Shown: piece by piece, positions 27,649-36,886 of the stretch | Layout of the letters: each line of letters begins with the position of its first letter | Numbering within the stretch: position 1 is the stretch's first letter | From: Adhaeribacter swui | GTDB taxonomy: Bacteria; Bacteroidota; Bacteroidia; Cytophagales; Hymenobacteraceae | DNA length: 64,000 bases | Assembly: GCF_014217805.1 (NCBI RefSeq) | Contig: NZ_CP055156.1 | Location: forward strand, 1,116,001 to 1,180,000 | Direction of reading: 5' to 3' | Translations under genes and position numbers: made by a program | The notes under the pieces: generated by a model | What the model was told of the DNA's origin: nothing | The model's database searches: none | The model's input: the letters and a program-made list of their open reading frames with translations, nothing else

Positions 27649-28858
27649 TTAATGTAAGCTGTAGCGGCGAAGCTTTGCACTGGGCAAAAGTTTGTAAATA
27701 CGCGTCCCACTCTGCCTGATTTTTAAAATTTTCACTTTTGGTCCAGCCAAAACCGGCGTAATAAACGATCGTGTTTTTTTGTGGTTTGGTGATTACCAAA
27801 AGTTGACTGTGATCTTTTGCTTTTACCCGCCAATCTTTGTATTGCTGAACGGCGGCAGGCGAAACAACAATGCCCGTTCCCAGAAAAGCATCATCCATGG
27901 GCTCCCAGTACCGGAACCAACCCTGCGATGGATTAACTTTTACTTCGCCTTTTTTATCATGCAGGGCAATGCCAACGGTAACATTGGGCAACGTTTGATT
28001 GCTGCGGAGCGTTACTTCATAGCGGGTTAAATTACTGCCCAAATCCAGGCTGATACGCTTTTTTTCCTGAATAATGCTATTACCGGCTTGCCAGGGAGCA
28101 TAGGTCAGTTCAAATAAAGTCCGGATAGGACCCGTAGCGAGTATTTTGTATTGTACAAAGTTTTTAGATACGTACAGCGAGTCGTTCAGGAAAACGCCGA
28201 TGCCCCCAACGCCCCGGCTAGGCCCCACCTGGTACGGGTCGTAACCTTCGCCATGATCGACGTGGTAAGACCCGCCCTGGGTGCTGTTGTTTCGGTACCA
28301 TTTATCTATGATGGGGTAATTTACCCGTTTCAGCCAGGCATCGATGCCGCTGGTGAGGGTGCCGCCGGGTTTGTTTTGCTCCACTAATTGCTGCGCCACC
28401 GGCCCATACGTACGAAAAGCCACCCGGTCGTTTTCCCAGGCAAAATCATCGGTACGTTCGGGCACGAACCGCGCATAGGTAGTTAATTTACTCCGTGGTG
28501 CCGCAGCACCGGGTTGGCGGCCGGACACGCTAAACTTTTTCTCAGCATTTGCCGGAATGTTGATCTGGAATAAAATTTCGTCAATGGTGCCATCCCCATT
28601 ATTATCCAGCGGCTGACTTACCAGCACACTATCGGTTGTTACATCTTTGATTTGCAATTGGGCCGCACCAAAAGCTTTTACCAGTTTATTAATTTTAGAA
28701 ACCGGAATGCTGATGGTTTCGGAGGTACGCGCTCTATTTAAATTATTCTTCACCGAGAAATACACCACGGGTTCTTTCGTATGAAAAGCGAAAATCCCAA
28801 TTAAAACCAACAACATACTCGCGATTACCATTTTTCGGGTGAGAGTAAAGTTCTGCAT
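27641..28858 (-). CDS. DUF4861 domain secreted protein
   Basis: 405 residues with an N-terminal signal or anchor (MVIASMLLVLIGIFAFH). The body matches DUF4861: VKNNLNRARTSETISIPVSKI near the start, LDNNGDGTIDEILFQINI, and HVDHGEGYDPYQVGPSRGVGGIGVF in the middle. DUF4861 proteins are common in Bacteroidota loci for pectin and other uronate polymers and are often next to kduI and kduD, as here; the biochemical activity is not settled. The gene follows kduD on the same strand with a 259-base gap that contains a palindromic repeat, so it may have its own transcript. The stop codon lies inside a terminator hairpin. Confidence 0.85.
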   Translation of the reverse strand: MQNFTLTRKMVIASMLLVLIGIFAFHTKEPVVYFSVKNNLNRARTSETISIPVSKINKLVKAFGAAQLQIKDVTTDSVLVSQPLDNNGDGTIDEILFQINIPANAEKKFSVSGRQPGAAAPRSKLTTYARFVPERTDDFAWENDRVAFRTYGPVAQQLVEQNKPGGTLTSGIDAWLKRVNYPIIDKWYRNNSTQGGSYHVDHGEGYDPYQVGPSRGVGGIGVFLNDSLYVSKNFVQYKILATGPIRTLFELTYAPWQAGNSIIQEKKRISLDLGSNLTRYEVTLRSNQTLPNVTVGIALHDKKGEVKVNPSQGWFRYWEPMDDAFLGTGIVVSPAAVQQYKDWRVKAKDHSQLLVITKPQKNTIVYYAGFGWTKSENFKNQAEWDAYLQTFAQCKASPLQLTLKK

Positions 28859-28965
28859 TATTCTTTGTTAAAGGTTTATGCTACGCTGAGGCTTCGGGTA
28901 ATAATAAACAAGCTTTTGGCAGATTATCTAAAAGCTGAGGCAGATATTTCACTCATAAATAATTG

Positions 28966-29017
28966 CGGTCATTCAGGAAGAACCTATTTGGCTACGTAGC
29001 CGAATGGTTTGAATGAC
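28966..29017. repeat. REP-like palindromic repeat, degenerate copy
   Basis: The left arm (28966-28989) matches the left arm of the repeat at 31744-31803 in 23 of 24 bases. The centre GGCTACGTAGCC is itself palindromic. The right arm is shortened (GAATGGTTTGAATGAC). It lies between kduD and the DUF4861 gene. Confidence 0.7.
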
Positions 29018-29117
29018 AGACTCTTGGCGGTGCACTTTATATATGCTGGTGCAGAGATGATTTTTTTAAATTTTTAAAATTCTGAAGCTATTGTTTTAAC
29101 ATCCGGCTCAGCTGCTG

Positions 29118-29909
29118 TTACTCGCCCATGGGCTTGCCGATGGTAGCTAGAATGCCGCCGTCGACGTAGATGATTTGGCCGTTTATAAAATTGCTGGCCG
29201 CCGAAGCCAGGAAAACCGTAGTACCGCCTAGTTCATCTGGTTCGCCCCATTTGCCCGCTGGGGTGCGGTTTACGATAAACTCATGAAAAGCATTACCTGC
29301 CACCCGTAACGGAGCCGTTTGGCTGGTGGCAAAATAACCCGGACCAATGCCGTTAACCTGAATATTAAACTTAGCCCATTCGGTAGCCATGTTTTTGGTG
29401 AGCATTTTTAAACCGCCTTTGGCCGCGGCGTAGGCACCCACATTCTGGCGGCCCAGTTCGCTCATCATGGAGCAAATATTGATGATTTTCCCTTGCTGCC
29501 GTTGGATCATGCTTTTTACCACAGCCTGCGATACAATAAACGGCGACGTTAAATCTACATCAATCACCTGCTGCCAATCCGCCAAATCCATTTCCACTAA
29601 AGGAATGCGCTTGATAATACCGGCGTTGTTCACCAGAATATCAATATGGCCAATTTCCCGCTCAATCTGTGCCACCAACTCCCGCACTTGCTGCTGATTG
29701 GTAACATCGCACAAAAATCCGTGCACTGTAAGTCCTTCGGCCTGGTACTCCTGAATGGCCTGATCTAGTTTCTCCCGCGACGAATTGCCGTTTACCACAA
29801 TGGTAGCGCCGGCTTGCCCCAAAGCTTTGGCCATGGCCATGCCTAAGCCGTGCGTACCGCCGGTTACCCAGGCAATTTTCCCGGTTAAATTAAATTGTTG
29901 TAATACCAT
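29118..29909 (-). CDS. kduD: 2-dehydro-3-deoxy-D-gluconate 5-dehydrogenase-like SDR
   Basis: 263 residues, a classical short-chain dehydrogenase: NAD-binding VTGGTHGLGMAMA, NNAGI, the catalytic Ser region (NICSMMSELGR), and YAAAKGGL with the catalytic Tyr and Lys. The C-terminus VDGGILATIGKP is typical of KduD. In the uronate pathway KduD interconverts 2,5-diketo-3-deoxygluconate and 2-keto-3-deoxygluconate using NAD(H), following KduI. The gene is 18 bases downstream of kduI, so the two are co-transcribed. It is cytoplasmic. SDR assignment is firm; the KduD assignment rests on motif similarity plus the kduI neighbour. Confidence 0.9.
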   Translation of the reverse strand: MVLQQFNLTGKIAWVTGGTHGLGMAMAKALGQAGATIVVNGNSSREKLDQAIQEYQAEGLTVHGFLCDVTNQQQVRELVAQIEREIGHIDILVNNAGIIKRIPLVEMDLADWQQVIDVDLTSPFIVSQAVVKSMIQRQQGKIINICSMMSELGRQNVGAYAAAKGGLKMLTKNMATEWAKFNIQVNGIGPGYFATSQTAPLRVAGNAFHEFIVNRTPAGKWGEPDELGGTTVFLASAASNFINGQIIYVDGGILATIGKPMGE

Positions 29910-29927
29910 ATTTTTAAGAAATCGGGA

Positions 29928-30770
29928 TTAGCGTAAATCAGTAATCGGACAAGGGTCCATGTCGCTGTAGTCCAGATTTTCGCCGGCCATGCCCCAGATG
30001 AAAGTGTAATTAGACGTAGCCGCTCCCGCGTGAATAGACCAGGGCGGCGAAATAACGGCTTGTTCGTTCTGCATCCAGATGTGGCGGGTTTCCTGGGGCT
30101 CGCCCATAAAATGACAAACCGCCTGCCCGGTGGGCACCTCGAAGTACAGATACACTTCCATGCGCCGGTCGTGGGTGTGGGCCGGCATGGTATTCCAGAC
30201 GCTGCCGGTTTGCAGTTCGGTCATGCCCATTTGCAACTGGCACGTTTGAATGACGCCCGCCACTAATAGTTTATTGATTGTTCTTTTGTTAGCCGTTTCC
30301 AGAGAACCTAATTCTACTACTTCGGCCTCGGCACGAGTCACTTTTTTGCTGGGATAAGTCTGGTGAGCCGGCGCGGAATTAAGGTAAAATTTAGCTGGCG
30401 CATCGGCCTGGTTGCTGGCAAACGTAACTTCTTTTGTGCCTTTGCCCAAGTACAGAGCTTCTTTGTATTGCAACTCATAGGCTACGCCATCGGCCGTAAC
30501 GGTGCCCGCACCGCCAATGTTAATAATACCCATTTCCCGTCTTTCTAAAAAATACTCGGCTTTGAGTGGCGGGATAGTTGCTAAAGTTAAAATATCTTGC
30601 ACCGGCATGGCCCCACCGGCAATGTAACGGTCGAACTGCGTATAACACAACTGAATTTCGTCGGGTTGAAATACCGTTTCGATTAAAAAATTTTCGCGTA
30701 GAGCAGTTGTGTCCATGGTTTTGGTTTCCCGGGGACTTACCGCCTGCCGCAAAGTATAATGCATTTTCAT
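29928..30770 (-). CDS. kduI: 5-dehydro-4-deoxy-D-glucuronate isomerase
   Basis: 280 residues from the chosen start (MKMHYTLRQAVSPRE), the normal KduI length; the open frame runs 15 codons further upstream without family similarity. KduI hallmarks are present: REMGIINIGGAG, YLGKGTKEVTF, the metal-binding set MPAHTHDRRMEVYLYF (two His and a Glu) and SPPWSIHAGA (third His). It isomerises 4-deoxy-L-threo-5-hexulose uronate, the unsaturated uronate released by pectate or other lyases, to 2,5-diketo-3-deoxygluconate. No polysaccharide lyase is encoded in the window, so the source of substrate lies elsewhere. Confidence 0.94.
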   Translation of the reverse strand: MKMHYTLRQAVSPRETKTMDTTALRENFLIETVFQPDEIQLCYTQFDRYIAGGAMPVQDILTLATIPPLKAEYFLERREMGIINIGGAGTVTADGVAYELQYKEALYLGKGTKEVTFASNQADAPAKFYLNSAPAHQTYPSKKVTRAEAEVVELGSLETANKRTINKLLVAGVIQTCQLQMGMTELQTGSVWNTMPAHTHDRRMEVYLYFEVPTGQAVCHFMGEPQETRHIWMQNEQAVISPPWSIHAGAATSNYTFIWGMAGENLDYSDMDPCPITDLR

Positions 30771-30878
30771 AGTTTCGTGTTTGTGGTTAGGGTGCGCAAA
30801 GCTACTGAGCAGCAAGAATTATACGTTTGTTTTGATTGCAAGCGTGTTTATTGCTACGATGTTAACGGCAATTTGCTT

Positions 30879-31244
30879 TTATGCCTGGCGTAAAATCTTA
30901 TCCATTTTCTTGCCTTTGGCTAATTCGTCCACCAGCTTATCTAAATACCGTACCTGTTGGGTTAAGGGGTTTTCAATTTCTTCGACCCGGTACCCGCAAA
31001 TAACGCCGGTAATCAGGTGAGCGTTGGGGTTTAAATTGGCTTGGGCAAAGAAAGTTTCGAAAGTTGCTTTTTCCTCGATCAGTTCTTGTAATTTTTGGTC
31101 GTTAAAGCCCGTGAGCCATTCCAGTACTTGGTGCAGTTCTGCTTTAGTCCGGCCTTTACTCTCCGCCTTAGTCACATAATGGGGGTAAACCGAGGCAAAG
31201 GTTAGTTTGGCGATGCGGGCGTCGTGCTCCGGGGTTGTTTTCAT
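30879..31244 (-). CDS. DUF2200 family protein
   Basis: 121 residues, beginning [38 protein letters not shown], the characteristic start of the DUF2200 family. The family is small, cytoplasmic and of unknown function; the whole protein is predicted helical. It starts one base after the stop of the DUF1801 gene, so the pair is one transcript. It sits upstream of kduI on the same strand, but there is no evident link to uronate metabolism. Confidence 0.88.
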   Translation of the reverse strand: MKTTPEHDARIAKLTFASVYPHYVTKAESKGRTKAELHQVLEWLTGFNDQKLQELIEEKATFETFFAQANLNPNAHLITGVICGYRVEEIENPLTQQVRYLDKLVDELAKGKKMDKILRQA

Positions 31245-31245
31245 A

Positions 31246-31638
31246 TTATTTTAATCTTTCTAACTGACCTTTTCTTTTTACCAGGTTTTTATAATCCCAC
31301 TGAATGTCGCGGGCTTTCTTTAGCCATCTTTCCAGATCGGGCAAGTTAACCTGCGCGACGGAAGTATAAAGAATTGAGGCGTCTTTAAATTTACCGGTGC
31401 CCACTTGCAACAATTCTTCCTCAAAATCAGCCCCGCTCCAGAACATCAGCCGTATCCCGTTCTTTAGTTTGCTATAACCCACCACTGGGTTGCCTTCTAA
31501 AAACCAAACCGGGTGCGCGTGCCAGATTTTGCTTTCAGCTTCGGGTAGTTGCTGGTTGATAATTGCAGCTAGCGAGTCACAAATTTCGTTCTCAACCGCT
31601 GCTTGTTTGTTGTTATATGCCTGGATTTCTTCTTTCAT
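31246..31638 (-). CDS. DUF1801 family protein
   Basis: 130 residues with the DUF1801 core: [37 protein letters not shown]. The family adopts a YdhG-like fold and is widespread in Bacteroidota; its function is unknown. It is cytoplasmic. It is followed after one base by the DUF2200 gene. A perfect palindromic repeat lies 105 bases upstream of its start. Confidence 0.85.
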   Translation of the reverse strand: MKEEIQAYNNKQAAVENEICDSLAAIINQQLPEAESKIWHAHPVWFLEGNPVVGYSKLKNGIRLMFWSGADFEEELLQVGTGKFKDASILYTSVAQVNLPDLERWLKKARDIQWDYKNLVKRKGQLERLK

Positions 31639-31966
31639 AAAGGGGGCATGTTTCTGAAGGCACTAATAAAAGTATCAAGTAATTTTAAGCAAGTGCTTTA
31701 GGATTAAAAGTAATGAATAAATAGAAATATAGATAACATGATCCGGTCATTCAGGAGGAACCTATTTAGCTACGTAGTCAAATAGGTTCCTCCTGAATGA
31801 CCGAAAGAAATTAACCTATACTTTAATCTGTACAGTGCAAAGATTGAACTTACCTTAAATAAGAAATCTTACTCAGAGCATTCATTTTTTAAATTTTTGT
31901 AAAACTTAGGCCCTTATAAGTGGCTAAAATGCTACTTTTCATAATCTTTACAAAATAGTTTAAAAG
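31639..31966. other. Intergenic region with a REP-like palindrome
   Basis: Between the PHP-like gene stop and the DUF1801 start, both minus strand. Contains the perfect palindrome 31744-31803 and an A/T run near 31888. The promoter for the DUF1801/DUF2200 pair should lie between 31639 and 31740. Confidence 0.55.
31744..31803. repeat. REP-like palindromic repeat, perfect copy
   Basis: Two perfectly complementary 24-base arms (31744-31767 and 31780-31803) around AGCTACGTAGTC, whose core CTACGTAG is self-complementary, so nearly the full 60 bases are palindromic. A degenerate copy lies at 28966-29017. It could act as a bidirectional terminator after the PHP-like gene or be a mobile REP-type element. 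Confidence 0.85.
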
Positions 31967-34045
31967 CTACTCCAGCCAAACTTGCTGCGTAAAGGCTCCG
32001 TTTACGGCAGCGTCCCATACTTCTACCCGCACCCATTTTTTACCCTTTAAATTGGTATTAAATTTAAAATTTTGCTTCCCGAAAGCCTGCGTTTGCTGCA
32101 GATCAATTTTTTCACGGAACACTTGCTTGCCATCTCCCGAAATGATTTCGGCGAAAGTTAGCGGAAAAGTCCAGTTTACGTCCAGGGCAATGGTGGCTTT
32201 ACCGTTACGGGGCAAGGTAAGCGTTTCGCCGGATTTTTTGCCATTTACGGTAAAGGTGGGCAACAACACTTCGCCGGTAGATACAAAGAACTTGCCTTGT
32301 TGCATGGCATCCAGAATGGTTTGCCAGCCCTGGTCATAATTCGGTAGTTTATCGATTTGCAGGTAATTTACGTTGAGGTGGGCGTACATTTCGTTTTCCG
32401 GCTCCACGGTAAATAAATCAGCTTCGGCAATTACGTGTTTTTTTAAACCCCAATTTGCCATATCGTCCATTAAATCCAAAACGCGTTTACTTAAGCGGGG
32501 CTCCGAGAGTTCGCCGGGAATGTTTTTCCAGGCGGCACCCATAAACCTTTCGGATTTAAAAAATGCTTCTTCTTTGTATTTATCCGGGTAACCCGTAGAG
32601 CCTTTGGTGCGGGCGTGGGCCGTCCAGGCCAGGCCATTTTCTACTTCCAGTAACTTTAGCATGTCGTTTTTATCGCCGATGCGGTACACCTTGCCGTAGC
32701 GGGCATCTTGGGTCACAAAAGGCATTTCGGGCTTTCGGGACATAATCCAGTACACGGGTTTCGGGAAAAACTGCAGCCAATGGCCGCCAAAAAATTCGTT
32801 AGGTTCTTCGCCGGGCAACAGTAAAAACTTATCCGTGGAGAGTCGTTTACATTGTTCAAATAAAGCCTGCAGTTCCTGCAAACGTTGTTCATCCGGACCT
32901 TTGGGGTGAGCGGTATAATGAAACTCGCCGAGGTGCACAATATCTACGCCGGTATTTTTAAATACATCCACAAAAGTGGGTTTTTCCGGAACGGGTTTGT
33001 TGGCCATTACCACTTTCATGATAAACTCATTATGAAAATGGCTCGACATGGTTTTGTAGCCCGGCAGCGGCAAGTACGTATCGTTGTGGGTAAATTGCTT
33101 AACTGTGGTTAAGGTTTTTTCGGGCGAGTCGGTGCTGAGTAAACAGAAAAAGTTTAACCGTTGCTGCGTTTTGGGTGGGGCATTAAACCAAGGCACATAC
33201 CGATCATCGCCCATCAAATCCTGCCGGATACCAATACCAAAATCGGGCACCAGCTCGCGGTAATTCTTACCTAGCCAGGTAAATTTTAAATTAAACGCTT
33301 CGTCTAAAGGGTAAAAATACTGGTGCGGTGCCGGGAATAAGGCCAGCGTACCTTTGGCACCTGAGCCCATAATAGTGCGGTATTTTACAGCTTTGGCTTC
33401 GCTGGCTTGGTTGGCGTTTAATGGGATAGTTTGTAGCTTATCCTGGGTGTCGGACCAGGCAATGGTTTGCCAGGTGGGCGCTTTACTTACCAAACCGGCA
33501 TCGTACAAAATAGCCGTAGAATCTACTTCGGTGGCCATTACGGCGGCCACGTTAAACAAGGGACTGCCGTTGTATAAAGTAATTTCCAGGGCGCCGGTAA
33601 ACGATGCCGCTTGTACTTCCGAAATCCGGATTACGGTGCGGGAACCCACAGTTTTTACGCTGGCGTTTCTTTTGGTAAAATTTACCAGGTGCGACGTGTG
33701 GGGTTTTTTATGGGTTTTATCGAAAAAGATGTTCCAGCCGTTCTGCGAGATTAAATCCCGTTTGCCCACGGTTAAAATAAAGCCGGGGTCTAAAGCCGCG
33801 GCAATTTCCTGAAAGTTACCACCCTGGCTGAGCTGTAAACTGGTAAACAAAGGGTTATTTTGGTCCAGGTTCAGAATAATTTTCCCTTTTTCTTTAACTT
33901 TTACCGGCCAGCTTACTTCTAACTGATTACCCGAGTGGGTTACCTGAACGTTATTTTTTTTCTGAAATCCGGCCAAATCAACGGGTACCTGGGCCTGGGT
34001 AATAACGGTGACGAGGAGAAGCAAAAAGAAGAAAGCTTTTTTCAT
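31967..34045 (-). CDS. Secreted PHP-like metallohydrolase-type protein
   Basis: 692 residues with a cleavable signal peptide (MKKAFFFLLLLVTVITQAQ). The first half is beta-rich. The middle and C-terminal part carry His- and Glu-rich motifs laid out like a PHP/CehA-type phosphoesterase domain: SSHFHNEF, IVHLGEFHYTAH, LLPGEEPNEF, AWTAHARTKGS, VIAEADLF and GKFFVSTGE. A C-terminal beta domain (about 600-692) follows. The precise substrate is unknown. It is the last gene after the DUF3823 lipoprotein in the SusC/SusD locus, with a terminator in between, so it may be transcribed separately. I do not recognise a named family beyond the PHP-like core. Confidence 0.75.
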   Translation of the reverse strand: MKKAFFFLLLLVTVITQAQVPVDLAGFQKKNNVQVTHSGNQLEVSWPVKVKEKGKIILNLDQNNPLFTSLQLSQGGNFQEIAAALDPGFILTVGKRDLISQNGWNIFFDKTHKKPHTSHLVNFTKRNASVKTVGSRTVIRISEVQAASFTGALEITLYNGSPLFNVAAVMATEVDSTAILYDAGLVSKAPTWQTIAWSDTQDKLQTIPLNANQASEAKAVKYRTIMGSGAKGTLALFPAPHQYFYPLDEAFNLKFTWLGKNYRELVPDFGIGIRQDLMGDDRYVPWFNAPPKTQQRLNFFCLLSTDSPEKTLTTVKQFTHNDTYLPLPGYKTMSSHFHNEFIMKVVMANKPVPEKPTFVDVFKNTGVDIVHLGEFHYTAHPKGPDEQRLQELQALFEQCKRLSTDKFLLLPGEEPNEFFGGHWLQFFPKPVYWIMSRKPEMPFVTQDARYGKVYRIGDKNDMLKLLEVENGLAWTAHARTKGSTGYPDKYKEEAFFKSERFMGAAWKNIPGELSEPRLSKRVLDLMDDMANWGLKKHVIAEADLFTVEPENEMYAHLNVNYLQIDKLPNYDQGWQTILDAMQQGKFFVSTGEVLLPTFTVNGKKSGETLTLPRNGKATIALDVNWTFPLTFAEIISGDGKQVFREKIDLQQTQAFGKQNFKFNTNLKGKKWVRVEVWDAAVNGAFTQQVWLE

Positions 34046-34169
34046 GTTTTTAGAAAGGTAAGAACGAAAAATTTCCCTCCTGCCGGAAGGTTTCAGGTAC
34101 TAGCGTTAGCGAATTAAAAAATAATTTAAATAAGAGTACCGGCTTTAAGGCCCAAAATTTAAAAAATTT

Positions 34170-34220
34170 AAAAAATAAGCAAACCCGGCCAGTCATAAAC
34201 CAACCGGGTTGTCAGTTTGC
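34170..34220 (-). terminator. Terminator of the susC-susD-DUF3823 operon
   Basis: On the minus strand AACCCGG and CCGGGTT form a stem with a 15-base loop, followed by TGCTTATTTTTT, 13-20 bases past the DUF3823 stop. Confidence 0.75.
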
Positions 34221-34232
34221 TAGTGTACAATT

Positions 34233-34970
34233 TTATTGCAGTTCTATCCGCTGGACCGGCGAATAAATCATGTCTTCCACGCCGGCAATTTTTACTCCTA
34301 CCCGCGCAAAAACATAACTTTGCGACGGCACAATGGCGCCCAGCGCCGGCGTACTGATACTCACATTATTTAAATCCGGAATGGCGCTGCCCGCTAAATC
34401 GGCTTTGTTAATGTTGTTGCCGGCATCTACAAACTGGGTTTTGTTCACGTAAATCGACACCCGTTCCACGTCTTTGGCGTTTACGTCGGTAATTATTTTC
34501 TCTACTTTAACCGTGCCGGTAACCGAACGGCCACTCGCCGAAAACTGCGCATTCCGGACCATGTAGTAAGGTACTACTTCAATGTCTAAGGTTTGGCTGC
34601 CTTGCAAGTTAATCGTGAGGCTATCGGGCGTGTTCTGTGCCGTTTTTTTCCATAAGAAAGGCCCCTGGCCGTTGGGTACGGTTAGTTTGTAATCGCCGTT
34701 AAACAATACCGTGGTAAAAGTCCCGTCTTGTTTAATGGGCACCCGAATGGAGCTCCGGTTCTGATACTTTTTTTGCCACAATTCAATAAAAACCGGAAAG
34801 TCGGAGTTATTGCCCGGTGCGGCGTTAGCGCTTTGCACCAGCAGCGGTTCTCCGTTGTATACAATCCGGCCTTCAAACACCGATTGCGGGGCGTCAAAAT
34901 TATCTTTTTCGCAGGAGCTTAACAGAAAGCCAACTACTAAAATTTTTAAAAATCGAGCTACTATTTTCAT
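34233..34970 (-). CDS. DUF3823 lipoprotein of a SusCD locus
   Basis: About 245 residues. The lipoprotein signal MKIVARFLKILVVGFLLSSC places the lipidated Cys at the end of the hydrophobic stretch. The mature part matches DUF3823: VFEGRIVYNGEPLLV, VFIELWQKKY, IKQDGTFTTVLFNGDYKL, and a second beta domain with VSIYVNKTQFVD. Such proteins follow susD in Bacteroidota glycan loci and are thought to be surface glycan-binding partners of the SusC/SusD pair. A Met three codons further upstream (34979) is also possible. It is 18 bases after susD, in the same operon. Confidence 0.88.
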   Translation of the reverse strand: MKIVARFLKILVVGFLLSSCEKDNFDAPQSVFEGRIVYNGEPLLVQSANAAPGNNSDFPVFIELWQKKYQNRSSIRVPIKQDGTFTTVLFNGDYKLTVPNGQGPFLWKKTAQNTPDSLTINLQGSQTLDIEVVPYYMVRNAQFSASGRSVTGTVKVEKIITDVNAKDVERVSIYVNKTQFVDAGNNINKADLAGSAIPDLNNVSISTPALGAIVPSQSYVFARVGVKIAGVEDMIYSPVQRIELQ

Positions 34971-34997
34971 ATAATTCATAGAAAATTAAAGTATGAC

Positions 34998-36872
34998 CTA
35001 TTGATTCGGATTCCGGACAATGAGCGGATTATTGTTGATAATCACATCGTTGATGCGGGAGTAATAATTTCCGAGCCGGAACACGTGGCTTTGCGTTACC
35101 CGCGAAGGAGTAACTTTACGGAACACCCATTTTTCGTGGTTGGCGCCGCCAGGATTGTACACTTTGTAGGGCCACAAGCCAAAAACGCGGGTACTGGGTT
35201 CGGTAGCTTTGCCAGGCTGGGTAGTTAAATCGGAGTTGCTGCCATCCCAGACAATGTGTGCTAAACGCCACCGTTTCATGTCCCAGAGTAAATGGTTTTC
35301 GAAGGCCAGTTCTACTTTGCGTTCGTGCACGATGCGGTCGAAAGTAATATCGCCGGGAGTTAAGGCTTTAGTTAAGCCAGCGCGGGAGCGTACCTGGTTC
35401 ATGTAGGTAGCAGCTTCGTCGAGTAAGCCTAATTCAAAAGCAGCTTCGGCGGCATTTAACAATACTTCGGCGTACCGGTAACGCACATTCCAGACATCGC
35501 TTTGAGTACCAATCTGTCCGGAACCTACCAAGGGATCGTTGTACTTGCGCATGTAAAATCCGGATTGCGCCGAGCCATCGTAGCCATCAATTGGGCCAGA
35601 ACGGCCTACCACCTGCACCGATGGCCCGCCTTCTACGGGTGCTTTTAATTGTCCTAACTGGTCGCCGGATAAAAAGCTGCCGTTGCTTAACAGTAAACCC
35701 GCCCAGATATCAATGGGTTTATCTTTAAACAAAGCGCCGGGCACTAAAGCCGTACCCCGCAACCGCGGATCGCGGCCGGCAAATAAATCTTCGGGTTTGT
35801 CGTAGTAAATATAATCGGTGGGGCTACCGTTATTAATAGGCAAAGGCGCAAAGGTATTATCTAGTTTTTCGAAAGATTGCACCAGGTTTAAAGATGGATT
35901 TAACCGGCCGCCCCGCTCCCCTTCTTCCGTAATCGCCCGGGGCTGATTATCCAGGGCAAAACCGTGCACTTTGCCGCTGCGCAGTTTAAAATCTTCCACG
36001 AAAATTACTTCCGGATTATTGGCTTTATCCAGTATGATATTGGCAAAGTTGGTCGATAAGTCCGGGTTTTTCTGGTACAAACTATACTGGCCGGAGTTGA
36101 TGAGTTCCTGAGCCGCGGCTAAGGCCGTTTGGTAATAACCATTGGCTTTATCGGCCGGAATACCTACTTCGCCGTTGGGCAAAGACACCGAAGGCGTAGT
36201 AGCGCCGTACTTGGCAATAGAACCCGCGTACAATGCCGCCCGGGTTTTAGCGGCCAAAGCCAAGCCGTAGGTAGCGCGCGATTTTTCACCGGGCGTATTG
36301 GGCAACACCGATTTAATGGCTTCCATTTCGCTGATCACAAAATCGTACACTTCGGCTTCTTTAGCACGGGGCTTGCGTAAACTGGTAGCATCGCCGCTAA
36401 AGTCGTAAATGAGGGGTTCCAGAATCAACGGCACGCCGCCCATCCGTTTTACCATTTCGAAGTAAGCATTGGCCCGTAAAAAACGCGCTTCGGCGGTAAA
36501 CCGGGTTTTATCTGCCGGCAACAACTTTTCGGAAGCGGCTACCCGCTGCATAAACAAGTTTATTTCCCGGATGTAGCCGTAATCCCAGTAGTTCCAGTCG
36601 TCGTAGCTGTATTCGCGGTTTTGGTGCCGGCCGTAGTCGCCGGAGGCAAAAGCTTCGTCGAATGAAGCGTAAATGCCCATGTTACTCGGTTCCACTAAAT
36701 CTGGAATACGGTTATACAAGTCCGTGATAACCGACAAAACCAGCCGCGGATCTTCGTACACTTCATCTACCAGCAAAATGTTCGTGGACTTTACATTTAA
36801 AAAATCTTCGTCTTTCTTACAGCTGCTGTTCAGAGCTAAAGCCCCAATTATTAAAAAAATATATTTTTTCAT
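34998..36872 (-). CDS. SusD/RagB family outer-membrane lipoprotein
   Basis: 624 residues with a lipoprotein signal (IFLIIGALALNSSC, lipobox LNSSC). SusD hallmarks include helical TPR-like segments (FTAEARFLRANAYFEMVKRMGGVPLI), RYAEVLLNAAEAAFELG and ERKVELAFENHLLWDMKRWRLAH, all typical of the RagB/SusD fold. It caps the SusC channel and captures the oligosaccharide at the cell surface. It is 14 bases downstream of susC. The ligand cannot be read from the sequence. Confidence 0.95.
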   Translation of the reverse strand: MKKYIFLIIGALALNSSCKKDEDFLNVKSTNILLVDEVYEDPRLVLSVITDLYNRIPDLVEPSNMGIYASFDEAFASGDYGRHQNREYSYDDWNYWDYGYIREINLFMQRVAASEKLLPADKTRFTAEARFLRANAYFEMVKRMGGVPLILEPLIYDFSGDATSLRKPRAKEAEVYDFVISEMEAIKSVLPNTPGEKSRATYGLALAAKTRAALYAGSIAKYGATTPSVSLPNGEVGIPADKANGYYQTALAAAQELINSGQYSLYQKNPDLSTNFANIILDKANNPEVIFVEDFKLRSGKVHGFALDNQPRAITEEGERGGRLNPSLNLVQSFEKLDNTFAPLPINNGSPTDYIYYDKPEDLFAGRDPRLRGTALVPGALFKDKPIDIWAGLLLSNGSFLSGDQLGQLKAPVEGGPSVQVVGRSGPIDGYDGSAQSGFYMRKYNDPLVGSGQIGTQSDVWNVRYRYAEVLLNAAEAAFELGLLDEAATYMNQVRSRAGLTKALTPGDITFDRIVHERKVELAFENHLLWDMKRWRLAHIVWDGSNSDLTTQPGKATEPSTRVFGLWPYKVYNPGGANHEKWVFRKVTPSRVTQSHVFRLGNYYSRINDVIINNNPLIVRNPNQ

Positions 36873-36886
36873 CGCTGATTCTCTTT

